The notes: a model not told the origin generated them from the sequence alone. 64,000 nt of DNA from Desulfovibrio sp. Fe33 (GCF_028532725.1 NZ_JAQKGU010000005.1:1-64000); one strand, 5' to 3'; shown: positions 17,458 to 26,843, numbered from the stretch's first letter. Made by a program: numbers and translations.

Positions 17458-18165
17458 ATGCATATCCCCACCCATATAGCCATCATCATGGATGGTAACG
17501 GCAGGTGGGCCAAACAGCGCGGGCTGCAGCGTTCCGAAGGCCATAGGGCCGGGACCGAGGCGGCCCGCGCCGTGGTCACCCGCTGCCGCGAGCTCGGCGT
17601 TCGCCACCTGACCCTGTACACCTTCTCCAAGGAAAACTGGTCCCGCCCCAAAGACGAGATCAAGACGCTCTTCGACCTCCTGACCACTTTCCTGAAGCGG
17701 GAGGAGGCGGGCCTCAAGGAACAGGGCATCCGTCTCAACGTCCTGGGCGAAATCGACGACATGCCCTTGGCGGTCCGTCAGGTGCTCAGGCACGTCATGC
17801 GCCAAACCGCAACGTGTTCGGAAATGACCCTCAATCTGGCCCTGAACTACTCGGGCCGGGAGGAGATCGTCCGCGCGGCCCGGAATCTGGCCGCCAAAGG
17901 GGTTCCCCCCGAAGCGATCACCGAGGAAACCTTCGCCGCAGAGTTGTGGACCGGAGGCCAGCCCGACCCGGATTTGGTCATCCGCACCAGCGGAGAACTG
18001 CGCCTGTCGAACTACCTCCTCTTCCAGTCTGCCTACGCGGAATTCTACTTCACGGATATCTACTGGCCGGACTTTACCCCGTCCGAGCTGGACAAGGCCA
18101 TCGAAGACCTGAACGGCCGCCAACGACGCTTCGGCAAAACGGGGGAACAGGTGGACAATGCATAG
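17458..18165 (+). CDS. uppS: Undecaprenyl diphosphate synthase
   Basis: About 235 residues. This cis-prenyltransferase makes C55 undecaprenyl diphosphate, the lipid carrier for peptidoglycan and polysaccharides. Motif HIAIIMDGNGRWAKQRG carries the catalytic Asp, followed by GHRAG, TLYTFSKENW, and late FQSAYAEFYFTDIYWPDF. The start is either the ATG at 17458 or a TTG at 17449; neither has a strong SD, and I chose the ATG. It lies in the usual frr-uppS-cdsA-dxr order. Confidence 0.96.
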   Translation: MHIPTHIAIIMDGNGRWAKQRGLQRSEGHRAGTEAARAVVTRCRELGVRHLTLYTFSKENWSRPKDEIKTLFDLLTTFLKREEAGLKEQGIRLNVLGEIDDMPLAVRQVLRHVMRQTATCSEMTLNLALNYSGREEIVRAARNLAAKGVPPEAITEETFAAELWTGGQPDPDLVIRTSGELRLSNYLLFQSAYAEFYFTDIYWPDFTPSELDKAIEDLNGRQRRFGKTGEQVDNA

Positions 18166-18266
18166 CCGCCTATGGGCGGCCCTCCCTGTTGCCCCCGCCC
18201 GGCAAATAGCGTAGAGGGAATGGATTCACCTGAATCCGAAAACATCACTAACCGCTGAATTCACCT

Positions 18267-19076
18267 ATGGAAAACTCCCCTCACAAGCAACGAATCGCCA
18301 CCAGCGCCGTCCTGGCAATACTCCCGGCTCTCGCCCTGTTCTTCCAGGGATGGGTTCTCTTCGCGGTTCTCGCCCTGTTCAGTGTCCTGACCCTGTGGGA
18401 GTTCTACTCCATGTTCCGGCCCGTGCAGTCCATGACCGCATTCAAAGCGCTGGGAGCCGCCTGCACCTTTCTGCTCATGTGGGCCTACACCACCAACGAC
18501 CTTCGCTATCCGGCCATCACCATGGCGCTGGCCTTCTGGGCTTCGGCCATGATCTTCCTGCTGCGATACAACAAGGACGTGGCAGCATCGTACCGCCACG
18601 CGGCGATCTTCCTGGCCGGCCTGTTCTACATCCCGCTGAATTTACATTTCTTTCTCCAATACAACAGGTTTGAAATCCTGCTGGTTCTGGGGGCGGCCGT
18701 GGTTTCCGACACCGCCGCCTTCTATGCCGGGACCTTGTTCGGAAAGCGCAAGATATGGCCTCGCATCAGTCCCAAAAAGTCATGGGCCGGTTCCATCGGC
18801 GGACTGTGCGCATGTACCGCCGCCACCCTGGTTTGGGGCCTGATTTTCGGCCTGCCCGACGTGGCTTGGTGGAAATGGCTTCTGCTCGGCGCGGCCCTGA
18901 ACGTCGCCGCCCAATTCGGCGACTTCTTCGAGTCCGCTTTGAAGCGCTCCCTGGACATCAAGGACTCCGGGGTCATTCTCCCCGGCCACGGCGGTCTGCT
19001 TGACCGGGTCGACAGCCTGCTCTTCGTCACCCCCTGCTACGGACTGATCTCCATGTTCCAGCCCTTCTTCGCCTAG
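18267..19076 (+). CDS. cdsA: Phosphatidate cytidylyltransferase
   Basis: A 269-residue integral membrane enzyme making CDP-diacylglycerol from CTP and phosphatidic acid. About seven or eight hydrophobic segments span the protein. The family signature near the C-terminus reads KRSLDIKDSGVILPGHGG followed by LLDRVDSLL. KKSWAGSIGG precedes it. PlsC, which makes its substrate, is also encoded in this window. dxr follows after 15 bases. Confidence 0.95.
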   Translation: MENSPHKQRIATSAVLAILPALALFFQGWVLFAVLALFSVLTLWEFYSMFRPVQSMTAFKALGAACTFLLMWAYTTNDLRYPAITMALAFWASAMIFLLRYNKDVAASYRHAAIFLAGLFYIPLNLHFFLQYNRFEILLVLGAAVVSDTAAFYAGTLFGKRKIWPRISPKKSWAGSIGGLCACTAATLVWGLIFGLPDVAWWKWLLLGAALNVAAQFGDFFESALKRSLDIKDSGVILPGHGGLLDRVDSLLFVTPCYGLISMFQPFFA

Positions 19077-19091
19077 TTCCGGGACCACCCC

Positions 19092-20294
19092 ATGAAAACC
19101 TACATCTCTCCCTGGCCCGCATCGGTCGCCACTCCGCCCTTCCCGCGCAGGCTCGCCATTCTCGGGGCCACGGGCTCCATCGGCGACTCCGCACTCAAGG
19201 TGGTGGGCAAGCACCCCGAGCGGTTTACGGTCAAGGCGCTGGCGGGCGGACGCAACGGCCGCAAGCTGGCGGAACTGTGCGCCCGGTTCCGGCCCGAATA
19301 CGCGGCCGTGCTGACCGACGATGCCCGACACGAATTTCTCGACAACCTGCCCGTCGGCTACGCCCCCGAACTGCTGGTCGGCCCCGACGCGTACATCCGG
19401 CTGGCCGTCATGGACGATGTGGATATGGTCCTCTCCTCCATCGTGGGAGCGGCCGGATTCGCCCCGACCCTGGCTGCGGCCGAAACAGGCAAAATGATCG
19501 CCTTGGCCAACAAGGAATCCCTGGTTCTGGGCGGCCACCTTATCCGGGAAGCCTGCCGCAGGACCGGGGCGGTGATCCTGCCCGTGGACTCCGAGCACAA
19601 CGCCCTGTTCCAGGGGTTGGCGGGGCACGGCAAGGACGAAGAGCTGAGGCGGCTGATCCTGACGGCTTCCGGCGGACCGTTCCGAGGCAAAAGCCGCGCG
19701 TTCCTCGAAACAGTCTCCCGCGATCAGGCTCTTGCCCATCCGAACTGGAACATGGGCGCGAAAATTTCCATCGACTCGGCCACCCTGATGAACAAGGGGC
19801 TCGAACTTATCGAGGCCTGCCATCTCTACGGCCTGCCGCCCGAGATGGTGGACGTGGTGGTTCATCCCCAGTCCATCGTCCACTCCCTGGTCGAGTACGT
19901 CGACGGCTCCCAACTGGCCCACATGGGCAACCCCGACATGCAGGTGCCCATCGCCCACTGCCTCTGCTACCCCGAGCGGGTCACGGTGGACGTCCCCCGG
20001 CTCCAACTGGCCTCGGTGGGCACACTGACCTTCGAGGAACCCGACCTGGACGCCTTCCCCTGCCTGCGGCTGGCCCGCGAAGCCTTCGACGCCGGACCGA
20101 GCCACCCCATCGTGCTCAATGCGGCCAACGAAATCGCCGTGGACGCCTTCCTGAACGAACGCATCGGATTCACCGACATCCCTGCCATAATCGAAGCCGG
20201 ACTTGACCGCCACGCCCCTGTGGACGTATCCACGCCGGAGGCGGTGCTGGCCCTCGATCGGGAGGTCCGGCGGGAAACCGAGGCGCGCCTCTAG
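19092..20294 (+). CDS. dxr: 1-deoxy-D-xylulose 5-phosphate reductoisomerase
   Basis: A 400-residue NADPH-dependent enzyme, the second step of the MEP isoprenoid route that feeds uppS. The nucleotide-binding start is LAILGATGSIGDSALKVV, with NKESLVLGG, the metal and substrate motif PVDSEHNALFQ, and HPNWNMGAKISIDSATLMNK. A short extra N-terminus of about 18 residues precedes the Rossmann motif. Start at 19092 lies 15 bases after cdsA. Confidence 0.97.
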   Translation: MKTYISPWPASVATPPFPRRLAILGATGSIGDSALKVVGKHPERFTVKALAGGRNGRKLAELCARFRPEYAAVLTDDARHEFLDNLPVGYAPELLVGPDAYIRLAVMDDVDMVLSSIVGAAGFAPTLAAAETGKMIALANKESLVLGGHLIREACRRTGAVILPVDSEHNALFQGLAGHGKDEELRRLILTASGGPFRGKSRAFLETVSRDQALAHPNWNMGAKISIDSATLMNKGLELIEACHLYGLPPEMVDVVVHPQSIVHSLVEYVDGSQLAHMGNPDMQVPIAHCLCYPERVTVDVPRLQLASVGTLTFEEPDLDAFPCLRLAREAFDAGPSHPIVLNAANEIAVDAFLNERIGFTDIPAIIEAGLDRHAPVDVSTPEAVLALDREVRRETEARL

Positions 20295-20367
20295 CCAGCC
20301 ATCCGAAAATGGTTATAGTTATCGGAGCCGCACGCTTTTTTCACCAACGCGGCGACACGAGGAATAC

Positions 20368-21426
20368 ATGATCACGAGCACCATCGCCATTGTCCTGGTA
20401 CTGGGCGGACTTATCTTCTTTCACGAGCTCGGCCACTTCGTAGTGGCCCGGATATTCGGCATGGGGGTCAAGGCCTTCTCGCTGGGCTTCGGGCCGAAGC
20501 TGGCGGGCTTCACCTCGGGCAAGACCGACTACAAGATTTCCATCATCCCCCTGGGCGGCTATGTGGCCCTGGCCGGTGAGCAGGGCGAGGAGGAATCCGA
20601 TTTCCCCGATGACCAGCTCTTCCAGAACCGCCCGGCCTGGCAACGCCTTTGCGTGGTGGCCGCCGGTCCGTTCTTCAATTTCCTGCTGGCCTTCCTGATC
20701 TACTGGTTCCTGGCCCTGGCCCAGGGACAGGCCGTCATGCTGCCCGTGGTGGGCGGCGTCCTGCCCGACTCCCCCGCGGCCGAGGCCGGATTCGTCAAGG
20801 ACGACGTCGTTACGGCCATTGACGGCGTTCCCGTAAAATCCTGGACGCAGATGGTCGAAACCATCCGCGCCGCCGAAGGCAAACCCCTCTCCGTAGTGGT
20901 GGACAGGACCGGCGAAACGCTGACCCTGACCGTCACCCCCCAGGTGAACACCTTCAAGAACCTGTTCGGCGAAGACGTAACCGTCCCCATGGTCGGCATC
21001 AACCAGGCCGGACAGATGCGCTACGAGCCCATCGACGGCCTCGGCATCTGGCCCGCCCTGGCCCATACCTGGTACATGTCCGAAGTGGTGGTGAAGGGAT
21101 TCGTCTCCATCATCGAGCGGCTCATCCCCGTGGAATCCGTCGGCGGGCCGATCATGCTCGCTCAAATGGTCCACCAGTCGGCCCAAAACGGCTTCTTCGA
21201 CCTGCTCGGCATGATGGCGCTCATCTCCATCAACCTGGCGATCATCAACCTGCTGCCCATTCCCGTCCTGGACGGCGGGCACATCCTTTTCTTCGGGCTG
21301 GAGATCATCTTCCGCAGGCCGCTCAGCGACCGCTGGAAAGCCATGTCCATGCGCGTGGGGCTGCTCGTGCTGCTCCTGCTCATGTCCCTGGCCATCTTCA
21401 ACGACGTGCGCCGACTCCTGGGCTAG
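20368..21426 (+). CDS. rseP: RIP zinc metalloprotease RseP
   Basis: A 352-residue site-2 protease of the inner membrane, which cleaves anti-sigma factors and signal-peptide remnants. The zinc motif HELGH is at residues 19-23, a PDZ domain lies about 115-190, and the second motif NLLPIPVLDGGH near 295 supplies the third ligand. I chose the ATG at 20368 after ACGAGGAA rather than a longer frame overlapping dxr. tsaB follows eight bases after the stop. Confidence 0.96.
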   Translation: MITSTIAIVLVLGGLIFFHELGHFVVARIFGMGVKAFSLGFGPKLAGFTSGKTDYKISIIPLGGYVALAGEQGEEESDFPDDQLFQNRPAWQRLCVVAAGPFFNFLLAFLIYWFLALAQGQAVMLPVVGGVLPDSPAAEAGFVKDDVVTAIDGVPVKSWTQMVETIRAAEGKPLSVVVDRTGETLTLTVTPQVNTFKNLFGEDVTVPMVGINQAGQMRYEPIDGLGIWPALAHTWYMSEVVVKGFVSIIERLIPVESVGGPIMLAQMVHQSAQNGFFDLLGMMALISINLAIINLLPIPVLDGGHILFFGLEIIFRRPLSDRWKAMSMRVGLLVLLLLMSLAIFNDVRRLLG

Positions 21427-21434
21427 GACCATCC

Positions 21435-22223
21435 ATGGCCATGCCCAAAACCACAACGCCCCACGATCTTACCCTGGTTCTGGCGGGGGCCGAGGAACGG
21501 CTTCAGCTCGTGCTGGGCCAACCCGGTCCCGACGGCGACTGGCTGCTCGCCTCCCGTCAGTGGACCGTGCCAGGCCAGTCCGTGCGGTTCCTCGTACCGG
21601 GACTCCAGTCCGTGCTTGATGAATTCGGACTGACTACGAAGGCGCTCGCCCGCATTGCCTGCGTACGCGGCCCCGGCAGCTTCACCGGCCTGCGCCTGGT
21701 TTTGGCCGCGGCCGAAGGGCTGGCCGCCGGGCTGGGCATCCCCCTGGCCGGAATCGATTACCTGCCCCTGCTGGCCTCCGGCCCCGGACCGTTGCTCGAC
21801 GGGCCGCTTCACGTCCTGACGTACGCCCGGCGAGGACTGGTCTACATGCAGTCCTTCCATTGCCCGGACCTGACGGAGACAGCCCCGCTGGACGCCCTGT
21901 CCCTCGAACAGGCCGCTTCGCGCATGACCGAGTTCGGTCCAATGGCCCATCTCATGGGCACCGGCCTGCGCAAGAACGCCGCGTTCTTCGAGGAACTCGC
22001 CGGGACCAACCCCGGCTACGTCCTGCTCGACCCGGCCTTCGACAACCCTGCGCCGGAACGTCTCCTGATCGCAGCGAATCAAGCCGATTTTTCCAGCGAG
22101 TCCATTGATCCCGTCTACGTCCGCCCCTCCGACGCCGAGGCCAACCTGGACCAGATCGCGGCCAAACGCGGCCTGAATCCGGATGAAGCGCGCCGGAAAC
22201 TCGAAGCCCTGCGCAAGGCATAA
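21435..22223 (+). CDS. tsaB: tRNA t6A biosynthesis protein TsaB
   Basis: A 262-residue ASKHA-fold protein that partners TsaD for N6-threonylcarbamoyl-adenosine formation on tRNA. Motif RGPGSFTGLRLVLAAAEGLA near residues 76-95 is characteristic. The C-terminal half contains a weaker subdomain ending with PDEARRKLEALRKA. Its usual partner tsaD is not in the window. The start at 21435 lies eight bases after rseP. Confidence 0.88.
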   Translation: MAMPKTTTPHDLTLVLAGAEERLQLVLGQPGPDGDWLLASRQWTVPGQSVRFLVPGLQSVLDEFGLTTKALARIACVRGPGSFTGLRLVLAAAEGLAAGLGIPLAGIDYLPLLASGPGPLLDGPLHVLTYARRGLVYMQSFHCPDLTETAPLDALSLEQAASRMTEFGPMAHLMGTGLRKNAAFFEELAGTNPGYVLLDPAFDNPAPERLLIAANQADFSSESIDPVYVRPSDAEANLDQIAAKRGLNPDEARRKLEALRKA

Positions 22224-22271
22224 ACCGGGAAAGAGGTTGCCGGACCGACCGGCTTGCGGCTAGTCTTCGGT

Positions 22272-23852
22272 ATGCAGACCAATCCCATCCTCCTGGAAGT
22301 CTTCAAAAACCGCTTCTCCTCCATTGCCGAGGAGATGGGCGTCACCCTGACCCACACGGCTTTTTCACCTAATATCAAGGAACGCCGAGACCTCTCCTGC
22401 GCGATCTTCGACGCGAAGGGCGACATGATCGCCCAAGCCGCACACATTCCGGTGCATCTCGGCTCCATGCCCCTGTCCGTCAAAGCCGCCATGACCGCCA
22501 TGGAGGAACAAGGCGGATTCGCCCCAGGCGACATGGTCATGCTCAACGATCCCTTCAAGGGCGGCACACACCTGCCCGACATCACCATCGTGGCCCCGGT
22601 CTTCGCCCCGGAAACGGACGAACCAGTGTTCTTCGTCGCCAACCGCGCCCACCATGCGGACGTGGGCGGAATGTCCTCCGGCTCCATGCCCCTGTCCGTC
22701 TCCCTCTTCCAGGAGGGCCTGATAATCCCCCCGGTCCGCATCGTTCGGGACGGAAAGACGGACGCGGAGCTCATGCGCCTCATTCTCAACAACGTGCGCA
22801 CCCCGCTTGAACGCGAAGGCGACTTCTCGGCGCAGTTCATGGCCAACATAACGGGAGTCCGACGCATGAACGAATGCATCGGGAAATACGGGCTCGACAC
22901 CTGCGCCCACTACGGACGCGCCCTCATGGACTATTCCGAACGCATCACCCGGCAGGCGGTGTCCTCCATCCCGGACGGGACGTTCGACTTCGAGGACGTT
23001 CTCGAAGACGACGGCCAGGGCAACAAAGATATCGCCATCCGCCTGACCATGACCGTGGAAGGCGACCATGCCCGGCTGGACTTTTCCGCCAGCGGAGATC
23101 AGGTGCAAGGCGGCGTCAACGCGGTCAGAGCCATTACCCTGTCCGCCGTGCTGTATGTATTCCGCGCCCTGGCGGGACGCGACATCCCGGCCAATGCGGG
23201 ATGTATGCGCCCGCTTGCCGTCATCACCCGGCCCGGCTCGGTGGTGGACGCGGCCTTCCCGGCCGCGGTGGCCGGCGGCAACGTTGAGACCTCCCAACGG
23301 CTGGTGGACGTACTCCTCGGCGCACTGTCCAAGGCCCTCCCCCAATCCATGCCCGCCGCCAGCCAGGGAACCATGAACAATCTGACCATCGGCGGCAGGG
23401 ACGGAACCTCTCCCTTCGCCTACTACGAAACACTGGCGGGCGGCATGGGGGCAAGCCCGAGCCATGACGGCGAATCCGCCGTGCATTCGCACATGACCAA
23501 TACCCTGAACACCCCGATAGAGGCCCTGGAGTACGCCTACCCCTTCCGGGTCCGGGAATACGCCATCCGGCGAGGCTCGGGCGGCCGAGGGCGGCACAAC
23601 GGCGGCGACGGTCTGATCCGCGAATTGGAAATGCTTGCCGACGCCGAGATCACGGTCATTTCCGAACGACGCACACGCGGTCCCTTCGGCGTGAACGGCG
23701 GGCGATCCGGCTCTCCCGGCGTCAATGTCGTCATCAGCAGGGATGCCGCGCAAACGGAACCGGGCAAATTCCACCGTACCCTGCGCGCCGGAGACCGCAT
23801 GCGCATGGAGACCCCGGGCGGCGGCGGATACGGCGAACCGAATGACGCCTGA
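22272..23852 (+). CDS. Hydantoinase B / oxoprolinase family protein
   Basis: A 526-residue protein of the HyuB family, recognised from IAEEMGVTLTHTAFSPNIKE, ERRDLSCAIFDAKGDM, HIPVHLGSMP, DMVMLNDPFKGGTHLPD and NRAHHADVGG. HyuB works with HyuA to open hydantoin or 5-oxoproline rings using ATP. No hyuA gene flanks it here, which is unusual. The ATG at 22272 gives the conserved N-terminus, but the ribosome site is weak. The exact substrate is unknown. Confidence 0.88.
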   Translation: MQTNPILLEVFKNRFSSIAEEMGVTLTHTAFSPNIKERRDLSCAIFDAKGDMIAQAAHIPVHLGSMPLSVKAAMTAMEEQGGFAPGDMVMLNDPFKGGTHLPDITIVAPVFAPETDEPVFFVANRAHHADVGGMSSGSMPLSVSLFQEGLIIPPVRIVRDGKTDAELMRLILNNVRTPLEREGDFSAQFMANITGVRRMNECIGKYGLDTCAHYGRALMDYSERITRQAVSSIPDGTFDFEDVLEDDGQGNKDIAIRLTMTVEGDHARLDFSASGDQVQGGVNAVRAITLSAVLYVFRALAGRDIPANAGCMRPLAVITRPGSVVDAAFPAAVAGGNVETSQRLVDVLLGALSKALPQSMPAASQGTMNNLTIGGRDGTSPFAYYETLAGGMGASPSHDGESAVHSHMTNTLNTPIEALEYAYPFRVREYAIRRGSGGRGRHNGGDGLIRELEMLADAEITVISERRTRGPFGVNGGRSGSPGVNVVISRDAAQTEPGKFHRTLRAGDRMRMETPGGGGYGEPNDA

Positions 23853-23949
23853 CGCGCCGTTACCGGAAAGTTGATACACTCCGGCCACCGGACCGTCCTA
23901 CGCCCGTAACGTTGCAGAGCTAGAGCAATTCCCACAAGGAGTTGCCTAC

Positions 23950-24390
23950 ATGCCCCCCATACGCGTGCTCTTCATCTGTGTACACAACAGCGGAAGAAGC
24001 CAGATCGCCGAAGCCTTTCTGCGCAAATTCGGCCAGGACCGCTTCGAGGTCCAAAGCGCCGGGACCGCTCCCACCGCCATCAGCCCGCTGGTCTTGAACG
24101 TCATGCGCGAAGACGGCTTCGACCTCGCGAACAACGTCGCCAGCAACGTCCTCGCCCAGCTCCGCGGGAATCCGCCCTTCCACTACGTCATCAGCACTTG
24201 CGGTCCCGAGACCCTTTCAAGGCTTCCGCAGCTGCCATACGGCACCATCAGCCTCAGTTGGGCCTTTCCAGATCCCGAGCTCGTCACCGGGTCGCCCGAG
24301 GAGCAACGGTCCGCTGCCCGCGCCATCCGCGACGATATCCGCACCCAGGTCATCCGCTTCCTCCACGATGTGGCTTCGCCGCTCGGCTGA
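23950..24390 (+). CDS. Low-molecular-weight phosphatase-fold protein, ArsC-like
   Basis: A 146-residue protein of the arsenate reductase / low-molecular-weight tyrosine phosphatase fold. The P-loop CVHNSGRSQ begins at Cys10 and resembles thioredoxin-coupled ArsC. Cys84 (VISTCGPE) matches the second ArsC cysteine, but where the third redox cysteine should be seven residues later there is Arg91. The Asp in FPDPE matches the general acid. It may therefore be a phosphatase or a divergent reductase. A good SD, AAGGAG, precedes the ATG. Confidence 0.75.
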   Translation: MPPIRVLFICVHNSGRSQIAEAFLRKFGQDRFEVQSAGTAPTAISPLVLNVMREDGFDLANNVASNVLAQLRGNPPFHYVISTCGPETLSRLPQLPYGTISLSWAFPDPELVTGSPEEQRSAARAIRDDIRTQVIRFLHDVASPLG

Positions 24391-24594
24391 CCCGGCGCAA
24401 GGGACCACTTCCCACTAGCTCCGTCCGCCGGAAGCGATCCGGCTACGCAGACGCCGCGCGCCGTTCTCCTACCCGGCGTCACCGGCCTCATGTCCACCGA
24501 CGTTTTTGAGACACCTCCACGCATACTCCGCACATTAGATTCTTCCTTAAACGAAAATGAACCGGCGCACCCCAACGCCTAATAACCTTAACTT
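24391..24594. other. Non-coding gap after the ArsC-like gene
   Basis: No gene, terminator with T tract or clear promoter is visible. A short GCCGGAAGCGATCCGGC hairpin lies at about 24429-24445. The next bases begin repeat B1. Confidence 0.4.
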
Positions 24595-24776
24595 CCCGCT
24601 TTCGCGGCAGAACGCCGCGATGCGAAAAAAGAACGCGCCGAAGGCGCTCACAGGGGATGCAAGGGGGCGACCCCTTGCCCACCGGAGGCGAAATCACCCG
24701 ACTAATCATGCGGAGCGGCTTTCAGCGCCTGATTTCTCTCTTCAGAAACTTAAAAGGGGCAATTCCCAAAAAAAAA
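24595..24776. repeat. Dispersed repeat, family B, copy 1
   Basis: About 180 bp that align with 56480-56656. Shared blocks are ACGCCGCGA, CGCCGAAGGCGC, CAGGGGATGCAAGGG, the hairpin GCAAGGGG...CCCCTTGC, CCGGAGGCGAAAT and ACCCGACTA, then GCGGCTTTCA. It ends in the A run of the dnaA terminator. The CCGGAGGC end resembles that of family A. Confidence 0.75.
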
Positions 24777-24797
24777 GGCCGGTCTTGCGACCGGCCT
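24768..24797 (-). terminator. Intrinsic terminator of dnaA
   Basis: The stem AGGCCGGTC / GACCGGCCT with loop TTGC at 24776-24797 is followed on the minus strand by nine T residues. It lies about 80 bases past the dnaA stop. Confidence 0.9.
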
Positions 24798-24874
24798 GAA
24801 ATATTCTCCCTCAGCGCGGCTCGACCATGTGACTGATGCCGAAGGCGTTGCCGGGAGAATATGCGGGGGGCGTA

Positions 24875-26236
24875 TTACGGCGTGAGCCGCTGGGTGGTGT
24901 TCTCGATCTGCCGTCCCAGCGGCGTCTGAAGGGAAATTTCCCGCTCCACCTTGGTGATGCCCTTGAGCACGGTGGAATGTTTGCGGCCCAAACGTTCGCC
25001 GATGCATTTGAGCGACAGTTCAGTATGCTTCCTGGCCAGGTAGAAGGCGGTGTTGCGGGCCAGAACGATGTCGCGTTTGCGGCTCTTGGAACGCAGCTCA
25101 TCTTCGGACAGGCCGTAGCATTTGCAGATAAACTGGATGATATGCGGGAAATCCGGAGAGGCGTTCTGCACCGCGTAGTTCTCGAGCACTTCCCAGGCCA
25201 GATTCATGGTCACGTCGCGATTGAGCAGACGCGCCTTGAGGACCAGGTTGTTCAGGCAGCTTTCCAACTGGCGAATGTCGGTGGTGATCCGCTCGGCCAG
25301 GAGCTCCGAGACCTCGACCGGCACGGTGACTTGCAAACGGCGCGCCTTGTCCAGAAGGATACGGCGGCGGGTTTCCATGTCCGGCCTGTTAATGTGCGCG
25401 AGGAAGCCCGAGCAGAAGCGCGAAACCAGGCGATCATCGACCTTGGAAAATTCCTTGGGCATGAACGAGCTGGTCAGGACCACCTTGGAGCCGCGATCGC
25501 GCAGGGCGTTGAGGGTGCAGAGCAGTTCTTCCTGCATCTTCTCCTTGCCCTGGAAAAAGTGGACGTCTTCAAGCAACAGGACGTCGAGGGACTCGCGGAA
25601 CTGAGCCTTGAACTGATCCACCTGACCGGCCTTGAAGGCCAGCACCCAGCGGGTGGCGAACTCTTCAGAAGAAAGGCAGGCGACCTTGAGATGCTTGCGG
25701 TTGGACGTGCGGCAAAGCTCGTTGCCCACCGATTGCAGCAGATGCGTCTTGCCCAGCCCGGGACCGGAGCTGAGGAACAGATGATCGGAATTGAAGGCCG
25801 TGGAGCCGATGGACTTGCTGGCCGCGCAGGCGAGCTCGTTGGAGGGACCCACAACGAAATCATCGAAGGAGAACCGCCAATTGGAGACCGTCACGGGCTT
25901 GAGGCTCTGCCCGAGGGGCAGTCCCATATGCCGGGGGGCGCGCTCCGCGACGGCCGATTTTTTCCCGGCCGGGGAAACCACTTTCGCGCCGGGCTCCCGT
26001 GCTGCGATGTTGATGGTGATTCGGGGTTCCACGCCGAGAACTTCGGCCGCGGACTCGCGGATAACCTGGAGCAGGCGGTCGCGCACCCAGTTGGCCACGA
26101 ACTCGTTGGGCGCGGTCAGGGTGAGACGATTGCCGTCCACGCGACCTTTCAGGGGTTTAATCCATACGGTGAAGAGACCAGCGTTGAGGCTCTTCTCAAG
26201 AGAGTAGAGTATTTGCTTCCAGGCAGTGTCGATCAT
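24875..26236 (-). CDS. dnaA: Chromosomal replication initiator protein DnaA
   Basis: A 453-residue protein that binds DnaA boxes and opens the origin. Domain I (1-80) has the usual TVWIKPL start; the AAA+ domain has Walker A GPGLGKTH (158-165) and Walker B LLLEDVHFF; domain IV ends with the DnaA signature region RKHTELSLKCIGERLGRKHS. No SD-like sequence lies before the ATG at 26236. Unusually it is not next to dnaN, recF or gyrB, but faces an AT-rich gap. Confidence 0.95.
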   Translation of the reverse strand: MIDTAWKQILYSLEKSLNAGLFTVWIKPLKGRVDGNRLTLTAPNEFVANWVRDRLLQVIRESAAEVLGVEPRITINIAAREPGAKVVSPAGKKSAVAERAPRHMGLPLGQSLKPVTVSNWRFSFDDFVVGPSNELACAASKSIGSTAFNSDHLFLSSGPGLGKTHLLQSVGNELCRTSNRKHLKVACLSSEEFATRWVLAFKAGQVDQFKAQFRESLDVLLLEDVHFFQGKEKMQEELLCTLNALRDRGSKVVLTSSFMPKEFSKVDDRLVSRFCSGFLAHINRPDMETRRRILLDKARRLQVTVPVEVSELLAERITTDIRQLESCLNNLVLKARLLNRDVTMNLAWEVLENYAVQNASPDFPHIIQFICKCYGLSEDELRSKSRKRDIVLARNTAFYLARKHTELSLKCIGERLGRKHSTVLKGITKVEREISLQTPLGRQIENTTQRLTP

Positions 26237-26760
26237 GTTGAGGGAGATAATGTATCAGGGTGGAAGAAACAATTCGCATTATTCAATGAAACGCCAAAGA
26301 CCGAAACAGATTATCGACAGTCTCTCAATCAGATAACATATTGTAATATATCTATTTATTTAAAAACCCACAGAGCGCCGCCGTTTCAGGCCCGGCCGGT
26401 TTGAAACATCGGCGTAACAAGGGTTTTCAGGGTCTCGAAGAAATCTAGAGTATCCACTTTTAAACAACTGTTGAAAATCTTTTCAACATGTTACAATCGC
26501 GATTTCGACAATTTCTTCATGATTTCACTATTTTTCGCATTCTTTATTTTCGATTTGCGACAACCTGTTTCCTACTCAATCGGGAGTAATTCAAGCCATA
26601 TTGCTCTAACATATTGTAATAATTTAGAATAAAAAAATAACAATTATTACTGTATATGATAAACGTCTACAACCGACATTCCGATATTCCGTAAAACCCG
26701 CTAAGCGCAAGGGCTGACGGCGACCCGTTCGTTACGAACAGCTACAATGTTTCGAATTGA
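26237..26760. other. AT-rich intergenic region, candidate replication origin
   Basis: About 600 bases between dnaA and thyX without a gene, markedly richer in A and T than the rest. A DnaA-box-like TTATCGACA (one mismatch to TTATCCACA) lies at 26311-26319. A perfect inverted repeat of TTTTCAACA-like nonamers occupies 26469-26488, and TATCCAC is at 26451-26457. AT-only stretches near 26340-26365 and 26617-26660 could be unwinding elements. Position beside dnaA supports an origin or a dnaA control region; no replication gene other than dnaA is present to confirm it. Confidence 0.4.
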
Positions 26761-26843
26761 TTAACATTTTTTCCAAAAAGGCTGAAACGGCAAGGAGGAC
26801 AAGGCCTCCCGACGGCAGGAAAAAATCCCGGCCTATGGAAAAA

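Noticed and set aside
24836-26404. 522-codon open frame on the plus strand
   Set aside because: Antisense to dnaA and extends into the AT-rich gap; no protein signature.
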